Positions 1-8,058 of a stretch of DNA of 64,000 nucleotides are shown here, piece after piece (the first letter of the stretch is position 1; each line of letters opens with the position of its first letter). The stretch comes from Gammaproteobacteria bacterium. Lineage in GTDB: Bacteria > Pseudomonadota > Gammaproteobacteria > Pseudomonadales > Halieaceae. The stretch is from positions 103,251-167,250 of the forward strand of contig JANSYN010000010.1 in assembly GCA_024742415.1 (NCBI GenBank). Reading direction: 5' to 3'. The notes under the pieces are model-generated. The model worked only from the letters and a program-made list of their open reading frames with translations. It was not told the DNA's origin and searched no databases. A program made the position numbers and the translations under genes.

Positions 1-754
1 ACGTCTGTGCGCCGGGCTCGCCCGCTGCGGGAATGGTGCGAAACGTCCAGCGTAACTCGCCGCTGGGTATGTGGTAGGCGCGGATGTAACCCGGTGCGGC
101 GTCGTGGAACTCACTGGTGCCAAAGCCCTGGATGAGTAAATCGCCATACAACGTACCCGGCGCAATCACGTTCACGCTGAGGCCCTCAACCGGCCGGTCC
201 AGCCCGCTGCGCAGATCGAGCACGCCGTTGTCGGCAAAGGTCGTTGCCCGACGGCCGGTGATTGCGTCAATCGCAAACAGCTCATGACCCAGGCCGACCA
301 GAATCCACGCTACGTCCTGGCCCTGTCTGTCGACTCCCTCCCAGTACACCAGGCCTCGCCCGGAGCCCTTGCCGCCGAAGGGCTTGTCAAATGCATGCAG
401 CCACAGCTCCTTGCCGGTGGCTGCGTTGAGCGCAAACAGGTTCTTGCGCGCACTCAGGCCGTAGAGCACACCTTTGACAATCAGTGGATTAGTGGGAATG
501 AGCGTGTCGAACTGGCCGGCGTCGCCGGCATCGTAGCGCCAGGCCTCACGCAGCATGGCAACGTTGCTTTTATCGAGCTGGCCGAGTTGGGTGGACTGGC
601 TGCTGCCCGCATCGCCCAGGTAGGTACGCCATTCCTGTTCTGCTGACACCGCCGCAGTGCGCAGCGCCTGCACCTCCTGTGGCGCTGCGTAGCGGTGGCC
701 CTCGCCGCAGCCGTTTAGCCACAGCAGGACAATCAGAAGCAGGTAGTTTTTCAA
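1..754 (-). CDS. PQQ-dependent dehydrogenase (quinoprotein), C-terminus cut by window edge
   Basis: Reading the minus strand from a TTG at 752-754 gives about 251 codons that run off the window start. The N-terminus has a hydrophobic stretch ending LWLNGC, a good lipoprotein lipobox, so the enzyme is probably a lipid-anchored periplasmic protein. The following residues match quinoprotein alcohol/glucose dehydrogenases: EWRTYLGD..., then propeller-blade signatures LFALNAATGKELW and ELFAIDAITGRR. An in-frame stop lies five codons upstream of the TTG, so no ATG start is available; no strong Shine-Dalgarno is visible. Such enzymes oxidise sugars or alcohols with PQQ and pass electrons to the respiratory chain. 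The substrate cannot be told from this part. The gene reads away from the tandem repeat at 944-1039. Confidence 0.8.
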   Translation of the reverse strand, partial: MKNYLLLIVLLWLNGCGEGHRYAAPQEVQALRTAAVSAEQEWRTYLGDAGSSQSTQLGQLDKSNVAMLREAWRYDAGDAGQFDTLIPTNPLIVKGVLYGLSARKNLFALNAATGKELWLHAFDKPFGGKGSGRGLVYWEGVDRQGQDVAWILVGLGHELFAIDAITGRRATTFADNGVLDLRSGLDRPVEGLSVNVIAPGTLYGDLLIQGFGTSEFHDAAPGYIRAYHIPSGELRWTFRTIPAAGEPGAQT

Positions 755-943
755 GGGCAGCCAGGGTCATGTGGAAACAGGTAGGGTTATCCTCGCCTAT
801 TCCAGCGCCAGGCGAAAGGCCCGCATCGGGCCTGACACCTGCAAGCAATGCACCAGGGATGCAGCAGCAGAATAATGGAGTCGTGTACGGGCGGCGTAAT
901 GTCAGTGCCACACAAGCGCCTCAAGGTGATCCTGAGGAGCGCT

Positions 944-1039
944 GTGCGTGTTGTTGTGCGTGTCGTCGTGTGTGTCGTCGTGCGTGTCGTTGTGCGTGCG
1001 CCGATGCACCGGTCGATGCACCGGTCGATGCACCAACGC
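944..1039. repeat. Compound 12-bp tandem repeat upstream of the PQQ dehydrogenase
   Basis: Five copies of a 12-bp unit close to gtgcgtgtcgtc (944-1003) run directly, in phase, into three copies of a different 12-bp unit, atgcaccggtcg (1004-1039). The array lies in the 331-bp gap 755-1085 between two minus-strand genes, about 190 bp upstream of the TTG start at 754. Open frames exist through it only because the period is a multiple of three. Nothing else recognisable was seen in 755-943 or 1040-1085. Confidence 0.85.
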
Positions 1040-1085
1040 TCAGGCTGCGTACACAGCCGGTGCCGCTATAACGAATAACTGGCCA

Positions 1086-1334
1086 CTAGCGGATGTCGCC
1101 GCGCGTTGCCCGCTCAAGGTTGGCCTTCTTTTCCAAAACGCGCTGTCGCAGGCGATCTACACGTAACTGCGCGGCATTGAGTTGTTCTTCTGCGCGTTGC
1201 AGAAGGTACTCCTCAGCCTGCACTTCATCAGCGGTTTCCTTGACGGCAAAGATTTTCTTGCCGGGTTCTTCGGTACGCAGATAACTGTTTACCCGTTGTG
1301 CCAGTGATACTGGCGCGCTATTTTCCTGAGACAC
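1086..1334 (-). CDS. Small hypothetical coiled-coil protein (82 aa)
   Basis: GTG start at 1334 with a good ribosome-binding site (GAGGAG six bases upstream). The product is charged and has no signal peptide or membrane segment. Roughly residues 30-75 are rich in Glu, Gln, Leu and Arg with heptad-like spacing (AEEYLLQRAEEQL, RVDRLRQRVLEKK), so an alpha-helical coiled coil is likely. I do not recognise the family. It is not obviously in an operon with the acyl-CoA ligase, whose stop is about 200 bp upstream in the same orientation. Codon use and the clear ribosome-binding site favour a real gene. Confidence 0.65.
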   Translation of the reverse strand: MSQENSAPVSLAQRVNSYLRTEEPGKKIFAVKETADEVQAEEYLLQRAEEQLNAAQLRVDRLRQRVLEKKANLERATRGDIR

Positions 1335-1530
1335 AGTGAACTCCTCATTGTGTTGTCTGTGCCCCGATCTGTGATGATGTTGTGCTTTGTTTGGTTAACT
1401 TATAGTCAACTGCGGCCGGCAAGGCAAGTCTGTAGCGGCGAAATTTTCAGCGGTCGCTGTGCGTGGCATGCGGTCTCAGGGCTGCCTCTGGCGAATCACA
1501 GGGCGTTCCCTGGCCTGGAGGGTTATGCCG

Positions 1531-3090
1531 CTAGAAGGGCGCGGGGCCCGGGAACTGCTCGCGCAACTGTGGCTTCAACAGTTTCCCGGAAGGGTTGCGC
1601 GGCAGGCTCTCTACCAGTTCGTACAGTTGGGGGACTTTATAGCCAGCGAGGTTTTCCCTGCAGTAGGCCTTGAGAGATTCGGCCGTCGGCGCCGTGCCGG
1701 GCGCCGGTACGACGATCGCCAGCGGCGTCTCGCCCCATTTTTTCGAGGCAACGCCAATCACGGCCGCTTCCTGCACTTGCGGGCAGGCAGCCAGCACGTT
1801 TTCCAGCTCCGCGGGGTAGATGTTCTCGCCGCCGGAGATAATCATGTCTTTCATCCGGTCACAGATGGTGACAAAGCCCTCGGCATCCCAGGTGCAGACG
1901 TCCCCGGTATGCAGCCAGCCATCGCGCAGTGTCTGTGCGGTGGCCTCGGGGTTGTTCCAGTACGCTTTCATGATGTGGCGCCCGGCCAGCAATAGTTCTC
2001 CCGGTTCGCTGGACCCGCGCGCAATTGTATTGCCCTGGCTGTCGACAATCTTTAGTTCGGTATGCATTTGTGGTTTGCCGCAGGAACCGACCTTCGCCTC
2101 GGCGTCATCGTGCAACAGCAAGGTGCCAGGGCCGCAAGATTCAGTGAGTCCGTAGGCCTGGAAAATGTTAATGCCCAGTGCCTCGTAATCGCGCAATAAA
2201 GACACCGGCACCGGCGCGGCGCCGGTGGCTATCCAGCGCACCGATGACAGGTCATATTGCGCGCGCTCTGGGGCCGTCAGCATAAACTGCATCAGTGCCG
2301 GTACCGCCATGAAGATGGTGACTTTTTCCTGGTCGATGCAGCGAAACATTCCGGCCATGTCCAGGTCGCGCATGATGATGCCGGTCGCGCCACGGTGCAC
2401 CAGCAGCGAGGTGGGGTTGAGGCAACCGACGTGAAACATGGGCAGCGCCAGCAGCCAGCGATCATCGCCGCGCATGTCGGAGGTGGACATGCTGGTGAGC
2501 TGCGACCAGAGCATGCCGTCATGACTGTGCACTGCACCCTTGGGCCGACCGGTCGTGCCGGAGGTGTACATAATGAACAGGTTGTCATCATCCCATGCGC
2601 CGATCGGGGGTTCTGTTGCGCTGGCGGCGGCCAAAACGCTGTCGTAGTCGTCTGCCCAGTCCGGTGCAGGCCTGTCCTGGATGTCCAGCCGCAGCCAGTG
2701 CTGCACTGCCAGGTCACCGTGTTCACCTGCGAACAAGGCTTGCGTGACCGGGTCAAACTCTGCATCAAAAACCATCGCGACGCTGCCTGAATCCTGCAGG
2801 ATGTACGCGACCTCTGGTGCCACCAGTCGCCAGTTCACCGGCACCATGATGGCGCCTATTTTGGCCAGCGCAAAATAGGTCTCAACAAACTCGATGCCGT
2901 TTTTCAGCAGTGTTGCAACGCGATCCCCCGGAACAATGCCCCGGGCCAGCAGGGTATTGGCCACGCGATTGCTTCGCTGGTTGAGCGTGGCAAACGTAAA
3001 GCGGCGGTTGCGCTCGTACTCAACAAACGCCTCCCGGTCGGGGCAGATATCCGCGCGCTTGTGCAACAGTTGGCCGATATTCGTTGGCAT
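1531..3090 (-). CDS. Acyl-CoA synthetase / AMP-dependent ligase (519 aa)
   Basis: Class I adenylate-forming enzyme that activates a carboxylic acid to acyl-AMP and then acyl-CoA. The P-loop MYTSGTTGRPKG is at about residues 174-185, YGLTES (A5) follows, LHTGD (A7) is present, and the C-terminal PSGK motif carries the catalytic Lys near residue 503. Length fits fatty-acid/steroid-side-chain CoA ligases (FadD13/FadD17-like). I chose ATG 3090 because AAGGTGAAG stands just upstream; the frame stays open to 3273 but that extension is unlike the family. It faces the divergent KstD-like gene at 3336, which suggests activation of a cyclic or side-chain acid. Substrate not determinable. Confidence 0.9.
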   Translation of the reverse strand: MPTNIGQLLHKRADICPDREAFVEYERNRRFTFATLNQRSNRVANTLLARGIVPGDRVATLLKNGIEFVETYFALAKIGAIMVPVNWRLVAPEVAYILQDSGSVAMVFDAEFDPVTQALFAGEHGDLAVQHWLRLDIQDRPAPDWADDYDSVLAAASATEPPIGAWDDDNLFIMYTSGTTGRPKGAVHSHDGMLWSQLTSMSTSDMRGDDRWLLALPMFHVGCLNPTSLLVHRGATGIIMRDLDMAGMFRCIDQEKVTIFMAVPALMQFMLTAPERAQYDLSSVRWIATGAAPVPVSLLRDYEALGINIFQAYGLTESCGPGTLLLHDDAEAKVGSCGKPQMHTELKIVDSQGNTIARGSSEPGELLLAGRHIMKAYWNNPEATAQTLRDGWLHTGDVCTWDAEGFVTICDRMKDMIISGGENIYPAELENVLAACPQVQEAAVIGVASKKWGETPLAIVVPAPGTAPTAESLKAYCRENLAGYKVPQLYELVESLPRNPSGKLLKPQLREQFPGPAPF

Positions 3091-3335
3091 GCTCTTCACC
3101 TTGCGGGAGCTGGATTCAGGGCAGACAGTATTCCAGCAACCCTGCGCTTTGGGTAGCGCACGCCAGGGGTGGCGGGTTGCCATAGCAAACCAGGCTCCGG
3201 TATTGCTGCGCGGGCTTCGATCGCTCACTACAGTTGGGTTGCAAAAGCGATTAGTGTGGAGTGCGGTACGCATTGATGAATATAGCCGGCAGTGGCGTGC
3301 TGCTGTGTCGGCGACAGGGTTCAGGGAGCATTGCT

Positions 3336-4817
3336 ATGGGGCGAATCGTCAAGCTGTCATCGGTGGAACGTTTTGATGGCGCTGTGGATGTCATTGTGTG
3401 CGGCCTCGGCGGAGCGGGCGTTTGTGCCGCACTGGAGGCCAGTGCGGCAGGGTCCTCTGTGCTGGTGCTGGAGCGTTTCAGCGCTGGTGGTGGCTCCACG
3501 CAAATGTCTGCCTGCGAGATGTACCTCGGTGGCAACGGCGGTACGACGCTCCAGCGCGAACTCGGGTTTGAGGATTCGAGCGAGAACTTTCGCAACTACC
3601 TGGAAGCGTGTTTCGGCGACTACGCAGACCCAGCAAAAGTCGACGCGTTTGTCGACGGTGCCGCAGAACATTTTGACTGGATGGAGGCGCAGGGCGTGCC
3701 CTACAAGCGCGCCTACTTTGACGGGCGCGACGTCGTTGCGCTCACCGGTGATTCGCTGCAATACACGGGCAACGAACGCGCCTGGCCCTTTACTGAGCGC
3801 AGCGCCGCCGTACCGCGCGGACACCTTCCAGCCGATGCAGGGCACAGCGGTGGTAAGGTGTTAATGGGCGTATTGCTGGAGAACGCCCGGACCTGCACAG
3901 GTATTACCATCCGCTGCGACGCACGCGTGCGCAGCCTCATCGTTGATGACGCAGGCGCGGTGTGTGGTGTAGCTGCCAAGATCGACAATCGCCTGCACTA
4001 TTTTTTTGCACACCAGGGCGTAGTGCTCAGTGCCGGTGGCTTTATCATGAACGAGCAAATGACGCGGCAACACATTGCCGGGCTGGATGGCTGCGCCATG
4101 CGCCACGGTAACCCTGGTGACACCGGCGATGGCATTTTGCTCGGTACTGCTGCCGGTGGGCACGCCATCAACATGGGCGAGGCCTTCGTCTGCGTGGCGC
4201 ATTACCCGCCCCCTCAACTCACCTTTGGCATTTTCGTCAACGAACAGGGCCAGCGCTTTCTCAACGAGGATACCTACCTGGCGCGCATGGGTGATGCCGT
4301 AATGCGCCAGACCAACCAGCGCGCGTTCATGTTCATCGACAATCGCAATTTCGCACGACCGGCCTACCAGGAGCACGCGCAGATTGTTGCGGTGGGTGAA
4401 ACCGTCGAGGAGGTCGAGCGTGAATCGGGGTTGCCCGGCGGAGCATTGCAGCAAACCGTGGCCTTCTACAACGCCCATGCGGCCAATGGACAAGACCCCT
4501 TGTTTCATAAACACGCTGACTGGCTGTCACCCTTTGATGAGCCGCCGTTTGCGCTGGTCGATTACAGCCTGGCGACACTGCGTCCGGCAGTGTTTACCCT
4601 GGGCGGACTCGATACCCTGCCATCGGGTGAGGTGCTGACGCCCGATCGCGATATCGTCGCGGGCCTGTATGCTGCCGGTCGCACAGCCGCCGGCATTCCG
4701 CGCACCAGTGCAGGCTATGCCAGTGGCATGTCGGTGGCTGATGCGACGTTCACCGGCCGCCGGGCAGGGCGTGCTGCGGCCGGGCGCGATCGCAGGCCCT
4801 CGCCCGGTGGCGTGTAG
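3336..4817 (+). CDS. FAD-dependent oxidoreductase, 3-ketosteroid Delta-1-dehydrogenase / fumarate-reductase type (493 aa)
   Basis: The N-terminal dinucleotide fold GLGGAG (residues 23-28), with ERFSAGGGS after the second strand, and the C-terminal segment LYAAGRTAAGIPR...YASGMS are typical of the FAD-binding_2 family that includes KstD and flavocytochrome c fumarate reductases. ATG 3336 is preceded by AGGGAG; an upstream in-frame ATG at 3261 has no such support. Family members dehydrogenate or reduce alkene bonds next to a ketone; with CoA ligase, P450 and BVMOs nearby, a steroid- or terpenoid-ring desaturase is the best guess. Could also be a fumarate-reductase-like enzyme with another substrate. 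No signal peptide, so cytoplasmic. Confidence 0.85.
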   Translation: MGRIVKLSSVERFDGAVDVIVCGLGGAGVCAALEASAAGSSVLVLERFSAGGGSTQMSACEMYLGGNGGTTLQRELGFEDSSENFRNYLEACFGDYADPAKVDAFVDGAAEHFDWMEAQGVPYKRAYFDGRDVVALTGDSLQYTGNERAWPFTERSAAVPRGHLPADAGHSGGKVLMGVLLENARTCTGITIRCDARVRSLIVDDAGAVCGVAAKIDNRLHYFFAHQGVVLSAGGFIMNEQMTRQHIAGLDGCAMRHGNPGDTGDGILLGTAAGGHAINMGEAFVCVAHYPPPQLTFGIFVNEQGQRFLNEDTYLARMGDAVMRQTNQRAFMFIDNRNFARPAYQEHAQIVAVGETVEEVERESGLPGGALQQTVAFYNAHAANGQDPLFHKHADWLSPFDEPPFALVDYSLATLRPAVFTLGGLDTLPSGEVLTPDRDIVAGLYAAGRTAAGIPRTSAGYASGMSVADATFTGRRAGRAAAGRDRRPSPGGV

Positions 4818-4855
4818 ATTGGCCGCTGCCCCGATCAACCGCTGCGGCCGATCAG

Positions 4856-5008
4856 GCGCCGCGGCCAAACAAGTGCCGCGGCCAAACAAGTGCCACAGCC
4901 AAACAAGTGCCGCGGCCAAACAAGTGCCGCGGCCAAACAAGTGCCGCGGCCAAACAAGTGCCGCGGCCCAACAAGTGCCACAGCCAAACAAGTGCCACAG
5001 CCGATCGG
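4856..5008. repeat. 17-bp tandem repeat, about nine copies
   Basis: Unit gtgccgcggccaaacaa is repeated head to tail: 4856-4872, 4873-4889, 4890-4906 (variant gtgccacagccaaacaa), three perfect copies to 4957, a one-base variant, another acag variant, and a half-diverged last copy to 5008. Decayed copies (gctgcggccgatcag) lie just upstream at about 4827-4855. The 17-bp period shifts frame at every unit, so it is not a coding repeat. It fills the gap between the KstD-like gene and the hydrolase starting at 5091. Confidence 0.95.
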
Positions 5009-5090
5009 GCACAGTGGCACGACGGGATTGACAACACAGTCTGCAACGACAACAAAACATCAGATAAACACGCAACAGGGAACGCCAGCA

Positions 5091-5933
5091 ATGCCAACAC
5101 CCGTTGATATCACACTGCCCGGCGCCGACGGTATCGTGCTGGCCGGCGACGCATGGGGCAACCCTGAGCACCGGTCCGTATTGCTCTCGCACGGTGGCGG
5201 GCAGACGCGCCATTCCTGGCAGGGCACCGCAGAGCGGCTTGCGGCCATGGGGTGGTACGTCGTGAGCTACGACCATCGCGGCCATGGCGATAGCGACTGG
5301 TCACCGGATGGTTGCTACAAACTCGAGATCCATGCGGCCGACCAGGCCGCGGCAGCGCGTACCTTTGCCCAGCCACCGGTTCTGGTGGGTGCCTCCCTTG
5401 GCGGGCTGTCGGCCTTGCTGGCACAGGGCGAAAGCACCGACGCACTGTATCGCGCGATCATACTGGTTGATATCACCCCGCACATGAACCAGCAGGGCAC
5501 GCGGGCCATCATGGATTTCATGGAAAACACCCAGCGTGAGGGTTTTACCACGCTGGAGGAGGCCGCCGCGACCATCGCGCGCTATACGGGGCGTGAGAAG
5601 CGCGTTAATCCCAAAGGCCTCGAGAAAAACCTGCGCATGGGCGACGACGGCAGGTATCGCTGGCATTGGGACCCGCAGTTTCTGTCGCTGCGCGGTGATG
5701 CCAGTGGCCAATCGGAGCGCCTGGCACAGGCAACCCAACAGATCGTGCAGCCCATCATGCTGGTACGCGGGCGTGAGAGTAATGTGGTCACGCAGGAAAC
5801 GGCGGAGCAGTTCCTGGCCTTGCGGCCCGATGCGCGCTACGTCGATGTGGCAGACGCAGCGCACATGGTCGCGGGCGATCGCAATGAGGTTTTTACCGAT
5901 GCGGTCATTGAGTTTATTGAGACGCTGGCGTGA
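5091..5933 (+). CDS. Alpha/beta hydrolase (280 aa)
   Basis: Alpha/beta-hydrolase fold: oxyanion region LLSHGGGQTRHSW (residues 31-43), DHRGHGDSDW (61-70) and nucleophile elbow GASLGG with Ser102; the acid and His near the C-terminus (DAAHMV) complete the triad. Similar proteins are annotated as esterases, epoxide hydrolases or peroxidases. ATG 5091 is chosen because the open frame upstream runs through the 17-bp repeat array, which cannot be protein-coding in a stable way. AGGGA lies about ten bases upstream. It sits between a KstD-like gene and a convergent P450, so hydrolysis of an ester or epoxide intermediate is plausible. Confidence 0.88.
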   Translation: MPTPVDITLPGADGIVLAGDAWGNPEHRSVLLSHGGGQTRHSWQGTAERLAAMGWYVVSYDHRGHGDSDWSPDGCYKLEIHAADQAAAARTFAQPPVLVGASLGGLSALLAQGESTDALYRAIILVDITPHMNQQGTRAIMDFMENTQREGFTTLEEAAATIARYTGREKRVNPKGLEKNLRMGDDGRYRWHWDPQFLSLRGDASGQSERLAQATQQIVQPIMLVRGRESNVVTQETAEQFLALRPDARYVDVADAAHMVAGDRNEVFTDAVIEFIETLA

Positions 5934-5978
5934 GAACACGCCGCGGCCAACAACAAGCCGTTGCAGCGCTGGCGCGCA

Positions 5979-7253
5979 TCAGGCGCGCTCAAACACCACC
6001 GGCAGGTTTTCCAGGCCGCGCAGCAGAATGTTTGGCATGTACTCCAGGGCGTCCGGTGCAGTGTCCAGGCGCATGCTGCCAACGTTGTCGAACAGTTGTT
6101 CCCAGGCGAGGATCATCTCCAGCCTGGACAGGTGCTGGCCGATGCAGACGTGGGTACCGAATCCGAAGGCGATGTGGCGCTTGGCGTTGCTGCGGGTAAC
6201 ATCAAAGGCCAGCGGGTCTGCAAAAAGCGCCTCGTCGTGATTCGAGGAAAAGTATTTCAACAGCACCATGCTGCCTGCGGGAATATCGACGCCGCCCAGT
6301 TGGTAGTCCTGTTTGGTCATGCGCCACATGTTTGACGTGGGTGTTGCCAGGCGCAGTGTCTCTTCTACCAGGTTGGGTATCAGTGAGCGGTCTGCGCGCA
6401 CGGCCTCGGCCTGCTCCGGGTTCAGGCACAGTTGGCGAACCCCTTCGGCGAGTGTGGCTGTGGTGGTTTCGTTACCGGCCACCAGGAACTGTGTGCAGTG
6501 TGACAGCTGCTCTTCGATGGTCATCGGCCTGCCTTCAACTTCAAGGTGGGCCACATGGCTGAGCAAGTCATCGCGCGGGTTGGCGCGGCGCTCATCCAGC
6601 GCCTGTACAAACCAGTCATACTCTTCTTTCACATCGGCGTGCGCCTGCAGCAGTTTGGCCTTGTCCGACACCTGCGACAGCACCGTGACATTGGCCACCG
6701 TCCAGCGAAATGCCTGTTCGATCATGTCCAGCGGAATACCCAGCACATGCATGATGACTGACAGTGGGTAGGGCCGCGAAAACGCCTCGATAAAGTCAAA
6801 CGGCTTGCCAAAGGGCAGCGCGTTGACTTTTTCGGCGGCCAGATCCGATATCCACGGCCGGTAGCGCTCGAGATTGTCCTTGAGGAAAAACTCGCGCACG
6901 GTGTCGCGATACATCTTGTGCTCGGGATCATCGACCGTGAGCAGCGTGCCTTTGCCGAGGTTATAGGTGTTCTTCATGGCGCTGAGTACGTCGTCATCCA
7001 GCTGCGCCTGCGACCCCAGTGCCAGGGTGAACTCGTTGGAGAACACAGCATCGTTCTTGTGCGCCTCGCGCACCAACGCATAAGTTGACACGACATACAC
7101 CCCCGAGGCGGGATCCCGGTAGACCGGCGCCTCCTGGCGCAGTGTGCTGTCAAAGTGGTAGGGGCATTTGAGCGTCTCGGTATCAAACAGCGGCATGTCT
7201 GCGAGGGCGCGGTTGTCGTTGGCAGTAGGGGCGGTCACGGTTAATCCCTTCAT
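5979..7253 (-). CDS. Cytochrome P450 (424 aa)
   Basis: Bacterial soluble P450. The I-helix AGNETT motif, the ExxR motif (EETLR) and the heme-binding loop FGFGTHVCIG with axial Cys370 are all present. Length fits CYP families that hydroxylate steroids and terpenoids using separate ferredoxin and reductase, neither of which is in this window. ATG 7253 has no clear ribosome-binding site; a GTG at 7238 follows AAGGGA at ideal spacing and may be the true start (five residues shorter), which also fits the predicted promoter at 7269-7297. The gene is divergent from the TetR gene at 7402, which is therefore a candidate regulator. Confidence 0.93.
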   Translation of the reverse strand: MKGLTVTAPTANDNRALADMPLFDTETLKCPYHFDSTLRQEAPVYRDPASGVYVVSTYALVREAHKNDAVFSNEFTLALGSQAQLDDDVLSAMKNTYNLGKGTLLTVDDPEHKMYRDTVREFFLKDNLERYRPWISDLAAEKVNALPFGKPFDFIEAFSRPYPLSVIMHVLGIPLDMIEQAFRWTVANVTVLSQVSDKAKLLQAHADVKEEYDWFVQALDERRANPRDDLLSHVAHLEVEGRPMTIEEQLSHCTQFLVAGNETTTATLAEGVRQLCLNPEQAEAVRADRSLIPNLVEETLRLATPTSNMWRMTKQDYQLGGVDIPAGSMVLLKYFSSNHDEALFADPLAFDVTRSNAKRHIAFGFGTHVCIGQHLSRLEMILAWEQLFDNVGSMRLDTAPDALEYMPNILLRGLENLPVVFERA

Positions 7254-7268
7254 TTTTATGAGGATTGC

Positions 7269-7297
7269 AGTATGGAGTTGCCAAATAAAACAGTCAA
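7269..7297 (-). promoter_or_regulatory. Predicted sigma70-type promoter of the P450 gene
   Basis: On the minus strand a TTGACT -35 (7292-7297) and a CATACT -10 (7269-7274) are separated by exactly 17 bp. Transcription would start near 7262, leaving about 8 nt before ATG 7253 but about 24 nt, including AAGGGA, before GTG 7238. The site lies in the 148-bp region shared with the divergent TetR gene. I saw no convincing inverted repeat for TetR binding. Confidence 0.5.
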
Positions 7298-7401
7298 GCC
7301 TGATTGTATTTTGAAGTCATGGGCTGCCCGCTACCGTATTGGGCGCCGTGGGAGTCATCGACCTTGCCAGCGCGGCCTAATTGCTCTACATTGGAAACAT
7401 T

Positions 7402-8058
7402 ATGACCGCGCAGTCAAAAACAATGCTGGACGCCCCCAACAGTGAAAATGGCTATCAACGTCGACGTCGCGAAACGCGCCGTGTGTTGATGGAGGCCGGA
7501 CGCTCCCTGTTCATCGAAAAAGCCATCGACCAGGTCTCGATAGAAAGCATTACAGCCGCTGCCGGTGTGGCCAAGGGTAGTTTTTACAACCATTTCGAGA
7601 CCCGCGATGCCCTGTATGACGAGCTTATAGAGCTGACCATTGCGGACCTGATGAAAAAGTACGAAGCCTATGAGCCGCAGGTGGAAGATCCGCTGGCCCA
7701 GGCGCACGCCCGGGCCCGCTTCACCTTTTACACGCTGTTGAGCGACCCGCAGGCCTGTCGATTGCTGTTACAGGGCGGGCAACCCGAGCGTGGTGGCGCC
7801 ATTGATCGCGTATTGCGCTTGGTGCTGGCCGATCGCCTGAGCGAGGGCGTCGCCCTGGGGACGCTCAGCCATATTGACCTCGAGCTGGTATATGCGGCGT
7901 ATTTTGGCCTGGTGACAGAAACCATCGGCCACCTGCTGACTCGCGAAGAAGGCTTTGACGCAGCCTGGGCTGCCGACCAGGTGAGTGACCTGTGTTTTGC
8001 CGTGCTTGGGCTGCCCCACACTTCACCCGCCGAAAAAACACCGGAGGCCAGGACATGA
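7402..8058 (+). CDS. TetR-family transcriptional regulator (218 aa)
   Basis: N-terminal helix-turn-helix (ITAAAGVAKGSFYNHFETRDALYDEL) typical of TetR repressors, with a divergent ligand-binding C-terminal domain. ATG 7402 follows GGAAA; an upstream TTG at 7381 is less likely. The stop codon overlaps the ATG of the downstream BVMO by four bases (ATGA), so the two are translationally coupled. It is also divergent from the P450. Likely ligand: the substrate or product of these oxygenases. The arrangement recalls the EthR-EthA pair of mycobacteria, although there the two genes are divergent. Confidence 0.9.
   Translation: MTAQSKTMLDAPNSENGYQRRRRETRRVLMEAGRSLFIEKAIDQVSIESITAAAGVAKGSFYNHFETRDALYDELIELTIADLMKKYEAYEPQVEDPLAQAHARARFTFYTLLSDPQACRLLLQGGQPERGGAIDRVLRLVLADRLSEGVALGTLSHIDLELVYAAYFGLVTETIGHLLTREEGFDAAWAADQVSDLCFAVLGLPHTSPAEKTPEART

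Noticed and set aside
570-911. 113-aa minus-strand frame
   Set aside because: It is in another frame of the PQQ dehydrogenase N-terminus, which has the better protein pattern.
3091-3273. N-terminal extension of the acyl-CoA ligase
   Set aside because: The extension has no family resemblance, and ATG 3090 has a good ribosome-binding site.
4890-5090. N-terminal extension of the alpha/beta hydrolase through the 17-bp repeat
   Set aside because: The 17-bp period shifts frame each unit; the hydrolase fold starts at the ATG at 5091.
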